Positions 52,135 to 61,405 of a DNA stretch of 64,000 nucleotides are shown piece by piece; the stretch's first letter is position 1, and each line of letters opens with the position of its first letter. Under the pieces are notes generated by a model that saw only the letters and a program-made list of their open reading frames with translations, was not told the origin of the DNA and ran no database searches. Where the stretch lies: assembly GCF_002934685.1 (NCBI RefSeq), contig NZ_NKHL01000119.1, forward strand, positions 113,995-177,994. The letters run 5' to 3'. The DNA is from Pseudomonas bohemica. GTDB lineage: Bacteria; Pseudomonadota; Gammaproteobacteria; Pseudomonadales; Pseudomonadaceae. A program made the translations under genes and the position numbers.

Positions 52135-53556
52135 ATGAAGTTGTCCATGCCGCGTTTCGATCAGGCACCAGTTCTGGTAGTGGGCGATGTCATGCTCGAC
52201 CGCTATTGGCATGGCGGTACCTCGAGGATTTCACCTGAGGCGCCGGTTCCGGTGGTCAAGGTCGATCAGATCGAAGATCGTCCGGGCGGCGCCGCCAACG
52301 TGGCGTTGAACATCGCCGCACTGGGTGCCAAGGCGTCGCTGGTCGGCGTCACCGGTCAAGATGAGGCAGCCGAAAGCCTGAGCAACAGCCTAAAGGCCGC
52401 GGGCGTCACCGCGCGCTTCCAACGCATCGCCCACCAGCCCACCATCGTCAAATTGCGCGTCATGAGCCGCCATCAGCAACTGCTGCGCATTGACTTCGAA
52501 GAGCCCTTCGTTACCGACGCGCTAGCCCTGAGTAAGGAAGTTGATTCGCTGCTCGAAGGCGTCAAGGTGCTGGTGCTGTCCGACTACGGCAAAGGCGCAC
52601 TGAAAAACCATCAGGTGCTGATCAAGGCGGCTCGTGATCGCGGCATACCGGTGCTTGCCGACCCGAAAGGCAAAGACTTCGCGATCTATCGCGGCGCCAG
52701 CATCATCACACCAAATCTCAGCGAATTCGAAGCCATCGTCGGCCATTGTGCCGATGAGGGCGAGTTGGTCGCCAAAGGCGCGCAGCTGATGGCGGAGCTT
52801 GAACTGGGTGCGCTGCTGGTGACCCGTGGCGAACACGGCATGACCCTGCTGCGTCCCGAGCAACAGGCTCTGCACTTGCCGGCCCGTGCACGGGAAGTGT
52901 TCGATGTGACCGGCGCCGGCGACACAGTCATCTCCACCCTGGCCGCTGCCATCGCGGCAGGCGAGGAGTTGCCCCACGCCGTGGCGCTGGCCAACCTTGC
53001 GGCCGGTATCGTCGTTGGCAAGTTGGGCACCGCGGCCATCAGCGCGCCTGAGCTGCGTCGTGCGATCCAGCGTGCCGAGGGTTCGGAACGGGGCGTGTTG
53101 AGCCTCGATCAACTGCTGCTGGCCATCGACGACGCTCGCGCGCACAACGAGAAGATCGTGTTCACCAACGGTTGCTTCGACATTCTCCATGCCGGTCACG
53201 TCACCTATTTGGAGCAGGCGCGGGCGCAGGGCGATCGTTTGATCGTCGCGGTCAACGACGATGCGTCGGTCAGCCGCCTCAAGGGCCCTGGCCGCCCGAT
53301 CAACAGCGTCGACCGGCGCATGGCGGTGCTGGCGGGGCTTGGCGCGGTGGACTGGGTGATCAGCTTCCCTGAAGGCACGCCGGAAAACCTGCTGACCCAT
53401 GTTCGGCCGGATGTGCTGGTCAAAGGTGGCGATTACAGCGTCGATCAGGTGGTCGGCGCATCGATCGTTCAGGCGTACGGCGGTGAAGTGCGGGTGTTGG
53501 GGCTGGTCGAAAACAGTTCGACGACCGCCATTGTCGAGAAGATCCGCAGGCAGTGA
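52135..53556 (+). CDS. hldE: Bifunctional heptose-7-phosphate kinase / heptose-1-phosphate adenylyltransferase
   Basis: A 473-residue fusion enzyme making ADP-heptose for the LPS inner core. Residues about 1-320 form a PfkB-type kinase (RPGGAANVALN, DVTGAGDTVIST). Residues about 340-473 form the nucleotidyltransferase (TNGCFDILHAGHVTYLEQAR). Its product feeds the waaC/waaF heptosyltransferases upstream in this window. The start at 52135 (MKLSMPRFDQAPVL) is preferred to the in-frame 52090. Confidence 0.95.
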   Translation: MKLSMPRFDQAPVLVVGDVMLDRYWHGGTSRISPEAPVPVVKVDQIEDRPGGAANVALNIAALGAKASLVGVTGQDEAAESLSNSLKAAGVTARFQRIAHQPTIVKLRVMSRHQQLLRIDFEEPFVTDALALSKEVDSLLEGVKVLVLSDYGKGALKNHQVLIKAARDRGIPVLADPKGKDFAIYRGASIITPNLSEFEAIVGHCADEGELVAKGAQLMAELELGALLVTRGEHGMTLLRPEQQALHLPARAREVFDVTGAGDTVISTLAAAIAAGEELPHAVALANLAAGIVVGKLGTAAISAPELRRAIQRAEGSERGVLSLDQLLLAIDDARAHNEKIVFTNGCFDILHAGHVTYLEQARAQGDRLIVAVNDDASVSRLKGPGRPINSVDRRMAVLAGLGAVDWVISFPEGTPENLLTHVRPDVLVKGGDYSVDQVVGASIVQAYGGEVRVLGLVENSSTTAIVEKIRRQ

Positions 53557-53602
53557 GTCGCGAGCCTCTCGCACTTCGCTGATCTGCAGGTATGACGCAG
53601 AA

Positions 53603-53697
53603 CCTGTGGGAGTGAGCTTGCTCACGAAGAGTTCGGTACATCCGCCGTATTTTCAGCGGTTCGGATACCGTATTCGCGAGCAAGCTCGCCCCCACAG
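53603..53697. repeat. REP doublet downstream of hldE
   Basis: CCTGTGGGAGTGAGCTTGCT (53603-53629) and inverted ATTCGCGAGCAAGCTCGCCC (53672-53697), between the convergent hldE and the next gene. Confidence 0.85.
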
Positions 53698-53732
53698 TTT
53701 TACGTGCAGCGCCCGACAGATGGGCGGCTCCT

Positions 53733-54704
53733 CTACGACTTATGCAACGTCTTGCGCGCAATGCGCAGCAGCTGTTTGGCTCCCACCTTCAACCGGCGCT
53801 TGATCCCGGTCTTCTTCGGTTTCGGCGGCGTCAGCCCTTGCTGCAGCAGCCAGTCCTTCCAGCGGATCCGCTCCTCCTTCACCACCCAGCCTTCCTGAGC
53901 GGCAAAGCTCTCCGCCAGATACAAGCCGCGCGTGCTGGCCGGTGTCAGCTTGTCATTCTTGAGGGTGTACAGCTCCGGCAACGGCGAGCCGTTTTCCAGT
54001 GGCATGAGGTACAAATCGGGTTTGCTGCGATTGAGTCGGGCGACCAGCTGATCGTTCTCCAGGCTCTCATCGACGTGAAAGAGGCTCAGCGGCCGCGCCT
54101 CTTTCGGCACTTCCAGACGCATGTCGTAGATCAATTGCAATGAAGCAGTCGGCAGATGGACGTACGCCCGAGGACGCTCGATCAACGTCATGCTGCCGCA
54201 ACGCACGGGCCGCGCGGCGCCGGACAGCGGGCTCAGGCGAAAGGGCATGGCCTCGCGATAGTGCAAGGCAGCGGCATAAGGGGCGGGCAGCCAGGTGTCA
54301 TTGAAGCGGCCGCCGAGCCAGCCTTGCGGCGTTTCAATGAGGCATTCCTCGGCCACTTCCTGGATCGCCGTGTGCAGCGGCAGATTCAGTTCATGGGCCG
54401 GGACGTAGCCGGAAATCAGCTTCAAGACCACATCGCCTCGGTCCTGGCGCCGCTGGCGTACCAGCACCCAGTAGTCGCGATTTTGCCAATTGAGGGTCAG
54501 TCGCACCGACACGCCAAGATTGGCCAGCTCAGTGGAAAAACGCTCGTTGTCCTCCACCTCGATCTTGCGCCGACGTTGCAGGGTCTGGGAGAAATTGAGC
54601 GGCATCCCGACGCTCTGGTAACTCAGGCTTTCGGGGGTGGCTTCGATGAACAGCGGCAGGGTTTTGAAGTTGCTTGGGTTCTTTCTTATAAGCGTTCGCG
54701 GCAT
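53733..54704 (-). CDS. Conserved-looking protein of unknown function, weak Nudix-like motif
   Basis: A 323-residue soluble protein, not recognised with confidence. The segment HTAIQEVAEECL (residues about 110-121) resembles the REUxEE core of a Nudix box, but the preceding glycine and spacing are poor. The C-terminal 30 residues are strongly basic (PPKPKKTGIKRRLKVGAKQL). It starts MPRTLIRKNPSNFKTLPLF, with AGAAGGAGCC before the ATG. It is followed closely by nothing on the same strand; the aldo-keto reductase gene lies 36 bp upstream, so the two may be cotranscribed. Confidence 0.65.
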   Translation of the reverse strand: MPRTLIRKNPSNFKTLPLFIEATPESLSYQSVGMPLNFSQTLQRRRKIEVEDNERFSTELANLGVSVRLTLNWQNRDYWVLVRQRRQDRGDVVLKLISGYVPAHELNLPLHTAIQEVAEECLIETPQGWLGGRFNDTWLPAPYAAALHYREAMPFRLSPLSGAARPVRCGSMTLIERPRAYVHLPTASLQLIYDMRLEVPKEARPLSLFHVDESLENDQLVARLNRSKPDLYLMPLENGSPLPELYTLKNDKLTPASTRGLYLAESFAAQEGWVVKEERIRWKDWLLQQGLTPPKPKKTGIKRRLKVGAKQLLRIARKTLHKS

Positions 54705-54740
54705 ATCGGCTCCTTCTTGCGTTGGGGTCGGCCGCCTGTA

Positions 54741-55550
54741 TCAGGCTCGACGGCGAATCACATTGGCAGCGGTGGCTACGTTATGGGCCAGGTGCAGCGG
54801 GTTGATGGTCCCGACGATAGCACCGGTGACGCCAGGATGCTCAAACAGCAGTTCGAAACTGGCTTGCACAGGATCGACACCGGGACTCAGACAAACGTGC
54901 CCACTGGCCAGGGCTTTTTTGATCAAGATGGCTTTGTTGTGGGAAGCAGCGTAGTCCAGGACCGGTTTTTCGCCTTGCTCGTTGAGATTGTAAGTGACCA
55001 TCGCGCAGTCACCCTCCTGCAACGCCAGCAAGCCTCCCTCAACGGTCTTGCCCGAAAAGCCGAAGCCGCGAATCTTGCCTTCGCGCTTGAGCTCGGCCAA
55101 GGTCTGGTAGACGCCGCACTCGTTGAGCACATGCAAGTCATTGCCGTCGGAATGCACCAGCACCAGGTCGATGAAGTCGGTTTCCAGGCGCTTGAGGCTG
55201 CGCTCCACGGACATCCGCGTGTGCGCTGCGCTGAAGTCGTGACTCGACCGACCCGCTTCGAATTCCTCCCCCACTTTGCTGACAATGACCCAGTCATGGC
55301 GCTGCCCGCGCAGCAAGGGGCCGAGGCGTTCCTCGCTGCGGCCGTACGCGGGTGCGGTGTCGATCAGGTTGATGCCCAGATTGCGCGCCTGTTTGAGCAG
55401 CATCCGCGCTTCGTCGTCGTCGGGAATGGTAAAGCCGCTGGGGTATTTCACACCCTGATCGCGGCCCAACTTGACGGTTCCGAGACCGATGGGGGAAACG
55501 TCGATGCCGAGGCCGCCCAGCGGTCTATGCAGATCGTGCAAGGTCTTCAT
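54741..55550 (-). CDS. Aldo/keto reductase
   Basis: A 269-residue NADPH-dependent oxidoreductase of the AKR superfamily with a TIM-barrel fold. Likely catalytic residues are seen: the aspartate and tyrosine in LIDTAPAYGRSEERLG, the lysine in VIVSKVGEEF and the histidine in DLVLVHSDGND. The substrate is unknown. The start at 55550 (MKTLHDLHRPLG) overlaps the end of the FAD oxidoreductase gene as ATGA, so they are coupled. Confidence 0.87.
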   Translation of the reverse strand: MKTLHDLHRPLGGLGIDVSPIGLGTVKLGRDQGVKYPSGFTIPDDDEARMLLKQARNLGINLIDTAPAYGRSEERLGPLLRGQRHDWVIVSKVGEEFEAGRSSHDFSAAHTRMSVERSLKRLETDFIDLVLVHSDGNDLHVLNECGVYQTLAELKREGKIRGFGFSGKTVEGGLLALQEGDCAMVTYNLNEQGEKPVLDYAASHNKAILIKKALASGHVCLSPGVDPVQASFELLFEHPGVTGAIVGTINPLHLAHNVATAANVIRRRA

Positions 55551-56722
55551 GGCAGCAGCACATCCCACACAGGTTTGGCCAGTGGCGGCTTGGGCAGGTC
55601 GGTAGAGGTCGGCTGCGGGATCGGGTGAATATCGTCACGCGACAATGAGGCCAGGACACGATCAGCGAAGTCCGGCGCCAGTGCGAGCTTGGTCGGCCAA
55701 CCCACCATCAGGCGTCCCTGCACGTCGAGGAAGGCGTTGTCCGGGCGCACCAGGCCGCTCTGCTGAGGCTCTGCGCGATTAACCCGCAAAGTGGTGAACT
55801 GCGCCTGACTCAGATCGACCCAAGGCAGCAGCTGCGAGAGCTCTTTTTTTGCGAATGCGATTTGCTCGGCGGGGTCACGGGCCACGCCGTCGGCTTCGGA
55901 AATATCGCCGCCCAGGTACCAGACCCACTGCCCACCGGCCGCCGGGTGGGTGGTGACGGTGATGCGCGGCTTCGGTCCGCCACCCAGGCAATGCGCATAC
56001 AGAGGCTTGAGCGTTGGGCCTTTGACCAGAACCATGTGCAGCGGTCGGCGCTGCATGGCCGGCTGGCTGACATTGAGCGCCTTGAGCAGATCGGCAGTGC
56101 CTTCGCCAGCACTCAGCACCACGCGCTGGGCATGAATGTCGCGACCGTCGACCCGCAGGCCCACCAGTTCGCCATCATTGCGCAGTGGTTCGATGACCTC
56201 GCCTGCCAGCAGACTGTCGCCCGCCAATTCGGCGAGTTTTTTCACAAGACTGGGTACGTCGATCACCAGCTCGGCCAGGCGATAGACCTTGCCCTTGAAG
56301 CGCGGGTCTTGCAGAGCTGGGGGAAGCTCGCTGCCTTTGACCTGATCGACACGCCCGCGCACGGCCTTGCTGGCGAAGAAGCTGGTGAGGTTGCCAGCGA
56401 TGGTGCCCGGCGACCACAAATAATGGGCCTCGGACAGCAAACGCACGCCGGACAGGTCCAGTTCGCCCTTGCCATCCAACGCTTCGCGCCAGCGGCGGGG
56501 CATGTCGGCGATGGCTTCAGAGGCGCCGGAGAGCGCGCCATGCAGGGCGTATTTGGCGCCGCCGTGAATGATTCCCTGAGACTTGAACGTCTGCCCGCCG
56601 CCGAGGCTGGCGCTTTCCACCACCACTGTCGAAAAACCCTGCCGACGCAGACGTGCGTTGAGCCAGAGACCGGCAACGCCTGCGCCGACAATCAGGACGT
56701 CGGTGGAAATAGCAGATGGCAT
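55547..56722 (-). CDS. FAD-dependent oxidoreductase (DAO/glycerol-3-P dehydrogenase-like)
   Basis: A 391-residue flavoprotein. The N-terminal dinucleotide motif VLIVGAGVAGLWLNARLRR and SQGIIHGGAKYAL place it in the DAO superfamily. The substrate is unknown. The start at 56722 (MPSAISTDVLIVGAG) follows TGAGGTGTCC; an extension to 56755 is less likely. It is coupled to the aldo/keto reductase by a 4-bp overlap, suggesting a joint redox step. The position matches P. aeruginosa PA4991. Confidence 0.85.
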   Translation of the reverse strand: MPSAISTDVLIVGAGVAGLWLNARLRRQGFSTVVVESASLGGGQTFKSQGIIHGGAKYALHGALSGASEAIADMPRRWREALDGKGELDLSGVRLLSEAHYLWSPGTIAGNLTSFFASKAVRGRVDQVKGSELPPALQDPRFKGKVYRLAELVIDVPSLVKKLAELAGDSLLAGEVIEPLRNDGELVGLRVDGRDIHAQRVVLSAGEGTADLLKALNVSQPAMQRRPLHMVLVKGPTLKPLYAHCLGGGPKPRITVTTHPAAGGQWVWYLGGDISEADGVARDPAEQIAFAKKELSQLLPWVDLSQAQFTTLRVNRAEPQQSGLVRPDNAFLDVQGRLMVGWPTKLALAPDFADRVLASLSRDDIHPIPQPTSTDLPKPPLAKPVWDVLLP

Positions 56723-56785
56723 GGACACCTCAAATGGCAAAGCGAATCGGGCCATTATAGGGGAAGCCGCTTTTCAATGACCTCC

Positions 56786-57118
56786 TTAATGACCGGCCGT
56801 TTTCGAGAACAGCTGGATCACCACCACGCCCGCGACGATCAGCGCCATTCCCGCAATGGCAGGCAGGTCGAGTTTCTGGCCGTAGATGAACAACGCAGCG
56901 ATGCTCACCATGACGATGCCCATGCCGGCCCACACCGCGTAGGCAACGCCCACCGGGATGCTTCGCACCACCAGCGTCAACATCCAGAACGCCACGGCGT
57001 AACCGACGATCACTAACAGCAGAGGCAGCGGCGTGCTCAGGCCTTTGACGGCTTTCATGGAGACGGTGCCGATGACCTCGGCGCAGATGGCGATGGCGAG
57101 CAGGTAATAGGCGGACAT
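56786..57118 (-). CDS. Small multidrug resistance (SMR) efflux protein
   Basis: A 110-residue, four-helix inner-membrane protein of the EmrE/SugE type. The essential membrane glutamate is E14 (AICAEVIGTVSMK). GVAYAVWAGMGIVMVS is the conserved second/third helix region. It probably exports quaternary ammonium or guanidinium compounds by proton antiport. It is divergent from a LysR regulator gene that probably controls it. Confidence 0.92.
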   Translation of the reverse strand: MSAYYLLAIAICAEVIGTVSMKAVKGLSTPLPLLLVIVGYAVAFWMLTLVVRSIPVGVAYAVWAGMGIVMVSIAALFIYGQKLDLPAIAGMALIVAGVVVIQLFSKTAGH

Positions 57119-57192
57119 GGCAGAACCCTCAATACAAAAGCAGTCTTCAATGCCAGCGATTCTAGAGCAATCGCAGATGGGGTAAAGTCATT

Positions 57193-57215
57193 ACCTATCT
57201 CTTTAGCTGATAGGT
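57193..57215. promoter_or_regulatory. Dyad between the SMR gene and the LysR gene
   Basis: ACCTATC-N9-GATAGGT is a perfect interrupted palindrome containing T-N11-A, the LysR-type signature. It ends 10 bp before the LysR start codon and lies 75 bp upstream of the SMR gene, fitting autorepression and divergent control. Confidence 0.55.
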
Positions 57216-57224
57216 TTTTACATC

Positions 57225-58109
57225 GTGGAGTGGAGCCTTGAGCAGATCCGGCTGTTCGTCAGCGTGGCCGAGAAGCGTTCTTTTTCTGCCGCGGCCAGAG
57301 AGTCGAAGCGTGCGCAGTCGGCGGTCAGCAACGCGATTGCCATGCTCGAAACCGATCTGGGCGTGAGCTTGTTCGATCGCAGCAGTGGGCGTCAGCCGCG
57401 TCTGACCGAGTCGGGGAGTGCGTTGCTGGAGGAGGCGCGAGAGCTGTTGCGTCAGTGCGATCGCCTCGATGGCCGCGCCCTGGCGTTGATGCGCGGGCAG
57501 GAAGCGTGCTTGCGTCTGGCCCATGACGAAGCGATGCCCTACCAGCCGGTGCTCGACAGCCTGGAAGCGCTGGATGAACGTTTCCCCAGTGTCGAGGTGC
57601 AGCTGGCCAGCGGTGCTCAGGGTGACGTAGCGCGCAAGCTGCTGGAGCGGCGTGCTGATCTCGGGCTGCTGTTTCACCACGAGCAAATGCCCGAAGCCCT
57701 TGAGCGGCGGGTATTGGGCAGTGTCGAAATGGTCACGGTCTGTGCGGTCGATCATCCGCTGGCGAGCGAGCCGCTGATCACTCGTCAGCAACTGGCGCGG
57801 CATCGGCAGTTGCTCATCGCGCCGCAGCAAAGCGGCTATCCGGGCGGCGAGCAGTTGAGCCCCCGCGTTTGGCGTGCAGACAGCTTTTACGTCATGGCCG
57901 AGCTGCTGATGCGCGGGCTGGGCTGGGCCTGGCTGCCGCGCCACGTGGTGCAGTATCCGACCTATCAGAATCAGATGATCGAGTTGAGCAGTGAATGGAC
58001 ACCGCCCGCGCTGGTGGTGGAAATGGTCTGGCGTCGGGACGAACCGCTGGGGCCTGCCGCCCGCTGGCTCGCCGAATGCTTCACCCATCATCTGAAGGCC
58101 ATTGGCTGA
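57225..58109 (+). CDS. LysR-family transcriptional regulator
   Basis: A 294-residue regulator. The N-terminal helix-turn-helix spans about 2-60 (LEQIRLFVSVAEKRSFSAAA, SAVSNAIAMLE), followed by the substrate-binding domain. The start is GTG at 57225, giving MEWSLEQIRLF. It is divergent from the SMR efflux gene and 14 bp before waaA, with which it may share transcription. The effector is unknown. Confidence 0.9.
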   Translation: MEWSLEQIRLFVSVAEKRSFSAAARESKRAQSAVSNAIAMLETDLGVSLFDRSSGRQPRLTESGSALLEEARELLRQCDRLDGRALALMRGQEACLRLAHDEAMPYQPVLDSLEALDERFPSVEVQLASGAQGDVARKLLERRADLGLLFHHEQMPEALERRVLGSVEMVTVCAVDHPLASEPLITRQQLARHRQLLIAPQQSGYPGGEQLSPRVWRADSFYVMAELLMRGLGWAWLPRHVVQYPTYQNQMIELSSEWTPPALVVEMVWRRDEPLGPAARWLAECFTHHLKAIG

Positions 58110-58123
58110 TAAACTCCGCGCCC

Positions 58124-59398
58124 ATGAATAGAACTCTCTACACCCTGCTGTTCCATCTTGGCTTGCCACTGATCGTCCTGCGCCTGTGGCTGCGTGCGCG
58201 CAAAGCCCCGGCTTACTCACAGCGGATCAGCGAGCGTTTCGCTCGCGGGTTGCTGCCCATGCAAAAGGGCGGCATCTGGGTTCACGCGGTGTCGGTGGGC
58301 GAAAGCATCGCCGCCGCACCGATGATTCGCGCCTTGCTTGCACGTTATCCCCTGCTGCCGATCACCATTACGTGCATGACGCCGACCGGCTCCGAGCGCA
58401 TCCAGTCGATGTTCGCCAATGAGCCGCGGATTCAGCATTGCTATTTGCCCTACGACTTTCCGTGGGCGGCAGGGCGTTTTCTCGATTACATCCAGCCGAA
58501 GATCAGCGTGATCATGGAAACCGAGCTTTGGCCCAATCACATTCATCAGTGTGCGAAACGTGGCATCCCGACGGTCCTGGCGAACGCACGCTTGTCGGAA
58601 CGCTCAGCGCGTGGCTACGGAAAGTTCGCCAAGCTCACCCGCCCGATGCTGGCCGAAATGAGCCTGATTGCCGTGCAGACCGAAACTGAAGCCCAGCGCT
58701 TTCGTGATCTCGGCGCACGGCCTGAGCGCGTGACGGTGACTGGTTCGATCAAATTCGACCTGACCATCGACCCGCAACTGCTGCAGCGCGCGGCGCAACA
58801 GCGTGAAGCTTGGCAGATCACAGCGCGCCCGGTGTGGATCGCCGCCAGTACCCATGCCGGTGAGGATGAAGTGGTGCTGGCAGCCCATCGCGACGTGCTG
58901 AAACACCATCCTGATGCGCTGCTGATTCTGGTGCCGCGTCATCCCGAGCGCTTCACCAGCGTCTTCGAATTGAGCCAGCAGCAAGGTTTCAACAGTGTGC
59001 GTCGTTCGACAGCCGAGCCGGTGACAGGCGGGACTTCGGTGCTGGTCGGCGACACCATGGGCGAGCTGCTGTTTCTCTACGCGCTGGCTGATATCGCCTT
59101 CGTCGGAGGCAGTCTGGTGCCCAATGGCGGTCACAACCTGCTGGAGCCTGCGGCGCTTGATAAACCCGTCCTGAGCGGCCCGCACCTGTTCAACTTTCTC
59201 GAAATCGCCGCGATGCTGCGCAATGCCGGAGCGCTGGAAGAGGTTAGTGATTCATCGGGATTGAAAGCGGTGGTGCAGCGATTGATCGAACAGCCTGAGC
59301 AAGCGAAGGCCATGGCCGATGCCGGCCTGGCCGTGATGAAGGCGAATCAAGGGGCGTTGCAGAGGCTGTTGGATGGGATCGCAGGCTTATTGCGCTAA
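58124..59398 (+). CDS. waaA: 3-deoxy-D-manno-octulosonate (Kdo) transferase
   Basis: A 424-residue GT30 enzyme attaching Kdo to lipid A, the first core-assembly step. The N-terminal membrane-associated helix (YTLLFHLGLPLIVLRLWL) is followed by WVHAVSVGESIAAAPMIRAL and METELWPN, with GGSLVPNGGHNLLEPAAL toward the C-terminus. An open frame from 57995 overlaps the LysR gene and is discounted; MNRTLYTLLF at 58124 is the usual start. Confidence 0.95.
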   Translation: MNRTLYTLLFHLGLPLIVLRLWLRARKAPAYSQRISERFARGLLPMQKGGIWVHAVSVGESIAAAPMIRALLARYPLLPITITCMTPTGSERIQSMFANEPRIQHCYLPYDFPWAAGRFLDYIQPKISVIMETELWPNHIHQCAKRGIPTVLANARLSERSARGYGKFAKLTRPMLAEMSLIAVQTETEAQRFRDLGARPERVTVTGSIKFDLTIDPQLLQRAAQQREAWQITARPVWIAASTHAGEDEVVLAAHRDVLKHHPDALLILVPRHPERFTSVFELSQQQGFNSVRRSTAEPVTGGTSVLVGDTMGELLFLYALADIAFVGGSLVPNGGHNLLEPAALDKPVLSGPHLFNFLEIAAMLRNAGALEEVSDSSGLKAVVQRLIEQPEQAKAMADAGLAVMKANQGALQRLLDGIAGLLR

Positions 59399-59400
59399 GC

Positions 59401-59492
59401 CTGTGTAGGAGCGCGCTTGCTCGCGCTTGCGTTCGACCCGATACCTAAATGTTGCCTGACACAACGCGATCGCGGGCAAGCACGCTCCTATA
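59401..59492. repeat. REP doublet between waaA and the TolC-like gene
   Basis: GTAGGAGCGCGCTTGCTCGC (about 59405-59427) and inverted GATCGCGGGCAAGCACGCTC (59468-59492), between convergent genes. Confidence 0.8.
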
Positions 59493-59508
59493 GGATCTGC
59501 ATCGTTGA

Positions 59509-60948
59509 TTATCGCTCCGAAGGCCGCTCAAAATTCTTCGCCGCCTCTTTTGCCAGATCCGGCGGCAGGAAGTCTTTATCGGGGTTGTAATCGGGCTTGA
59601 GATAGCGCGACAGGTCCTGCAAATCCCCTGGACTCAACGTGCCCGCGGCCTGTTTCAGACGCAGGTTGTCGAGGATGTAGTCGTAGCGGGTGTTGTTGTA
59701 GTCGCGCACCGAGGCATACAGCTGGCGTTGCGCGTCGAGCACGTCGACGATGTTGCGCGTGCCCACCTGGTAGCCGATTTGCGTGGCTTCCAGGGCGCTC
59801 TGGTTGGAGATGATCGATTGTTTGCGCGCCTGCACCTGTTCCACATCGGTGTTCACCGCGCGATGCAGGTTGCGGGTGTTTTCCACCACTTGGCGGCGCA
59901 TGCCTTCACGCTGTTGCTCGGACTGCCCAAGGCGGGCGTAGGCTTCGCGCACCTGCGAACTGGTCAGGCCGCCGCTGTAGATCGGGATATTCACTTGCAG
60001 GCCGATGCTGCGTTGCTCGACGCTGCCATGAAAGTCCTGCCCGGTATAGTTCGGGTTGGTGAAACCCAGCTGGTCGTTGTCACCTTTCTCGTACTGAGCG
60101 ACGGCATCGACGGTCGGTGCGTGACCAGCCTTGCGTTGGCGCAGGGTCTCCTCGGCCGCGCTGACAGCATAGTTGCTGGCCAGCAGATTGAGGTTCTGTT
60201 GCGAGGCCGTGTCGACCCAGGATTTGGCGTCGTTCGGTGACGGCGCAAGCACTGGCAGGGTGTGCACGATACCTTCGATGGAGTTGTATTCGCGATTGGT
60301 CAAGGTCACCAACGCCTGAAACGCATCGTCCACCTGGCGCTTGGCGACGATACGCGCCGCCCGAGCGGTGTCGTAACTGGCTTGGGCCTGGAGCACGTCG
60401 GTCTTGTCCGACAGCCCCACATCGAAGCGCTCGTTGGCCTGATCCAGCTGGCGTTTGAATGCGGCCTCTTCGGCTTTGGTCGAGGCCAGGTTGTCCTGGG
60501 CGCGCAGCACCGAGAAATAGTCCTCGGCGCTTTGCAGGATAAGGTTTTGCTCGGTGGCCGAAAGTTGCAGCAGGGCCTGCTCGTTGACGTCCTTGGCCGC
60601 CTTGAGCTGGAACCAGCGGTCGGCGCGGAAGATCGGCTGACTCAAGGTGGCTCGATAGACCGTGCCGCTGCGATTGATCACGGCAGATGGCTCATCGATC
60701 TTGGTGCGCGTGCTGTTCACGTCGGCCCCGCCGGAAATGTTCGGCAGCAGGCCCGCGCGCGCCTGAGGCACGATTTCCTTCTGCGCTGCGTAGTCGGCGC
60801 GGGCGGCGGCCAGATCGGCGTTGTTGTTGACGGCTTCCTGATAGACGCTGACCAGACCGGTCCTGGTCGGCAGAGGCAAGTCCGCTGCCCCGGCCATTGC
60901 ATTCGAAGCATATGACACGGCAATGGCCAGTGAAAGTTTGCGCAGCAT
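59509..60948 (-). CDS. TolC-family outer-membrane efflux channel (OpmH-like)
   Basis: A 479-residue TolC/OpmH-type channel. A signal peptide of about 22 residues (MLRKLSLAIAVSYASNAMAG) leads to two repeats of the OEP fold, with long coiled-coil helices (for example EAAFKRQLDQANERFDVGLS) and YQVGTRNIVDVLDAQRQLY. It pairs with membrane-fusion and inner-membrane pumps encoded elsewhere and with type I secretion. The ATG at 60948 is favoured because AGGGA is well spaced; 60954 would add two residues. It matches P. aeruginosa PA4974 (opmH) in position next to thiC. Confidence 0.9.
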   Translation of the reverse strand: MLRKLSLAIAVSYASNAMAGAADLPLPTRTGLVSVYQEAVNNNADLAAARADYAAQKEIVPQARAGLLPNISGGADVNSTRTKIDEPSAVINRSGTVYRATLSQPIFRADRWFQLKAAKDVNEQALLQLSATEQNLILQSAEDYFSVLRAQDNLASTKAEEAAFKRQLDQANERFDVGLSDKTDVLQAQASYDTARAARIVAKRQVDDAFQALVTLTNREYNSIEGIVHTLPVLAPSPNDAKSWVDTASQQNLNLLASNYAVSAAEETLRQRKAGHAPTVDAVAQYEKGDNDQLGFTNPNYTGQDFHGSVEQRSIGLQVNIPIYSGGLTSSQVREAYARLGQSEQQREGMRRQVVENTRNLHRAVNTDVEQVQARKQSIISNQSALEATQIGYQVGTRNIVDVLDAQRQLYASVRDYNNTRYDYILDNLRLKQAAGTLSPGDLQDLSRYLKPDYNPDKDFLPPDLAKEAAKNFERPSER

Positions 60949-61133
60949 AGACATTCCCTAGTAGTTGAAGCTGTGTAAAAACGCACATGGCAGTCGGGTC
61001 CAGATCGCTTTGGCGCCGCGTAGCGAGTGTAGTTCCGCACGATCACGACAACAATCGGGTAAAAGAGCCATTTAACAAGCGTTTGAATTGCGCGCTTGGC
61101 GTTTTCGGCATGTCGCGTCTAGACTGACGCCGT

Positions 61134-61223
61134 TCTTGTCGGGGTGCCTTGATATGAGGCTGAGATCGGATAATCCGGATCCCGTTGAACCTGATCAGGT
61201 TAGCGCCTGCGTAGGGAACAAGA
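61134..61223 (+). ncRNA. TPP riboswitch (thi-box)
   Basis: The aptamer consensus is clear: GGGGTGCC at 61141-61148, GGCTGAGA at 61158-61165, and CCTGATCAGGTTAGCG then GTAGGGAA toward the 3' side. The closing P1 stem is TCTTGT (61134-61139) with ACAAGA (61218-61223). It lies in the thiC leader and should lower thiC expression when thiamine pyrophosphate is abundant. The remaining leader to 61405 holds the expression platform. The 60949-61133 gap is the divergent promoter region; no further feature stands out. Confidence 0.96.
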
Positions 61224-61405
61224 TTTCTCGTCTCCCGGCGAGTCCTCTTGAGTGTCGTCCGGGGTCGTCTTTGTTCAAATTCTGAACAGTCCTCGTTTTT
61301 CGATTCTCAGCATCCGCTGTCATTTCTGGGTGCCTCCGTCCGTTCGAATCAGGCTCACGCTCCGACAATTCATTCCGCTGCTGGATGATGTCTGGAGAGC
61401 CCGTG

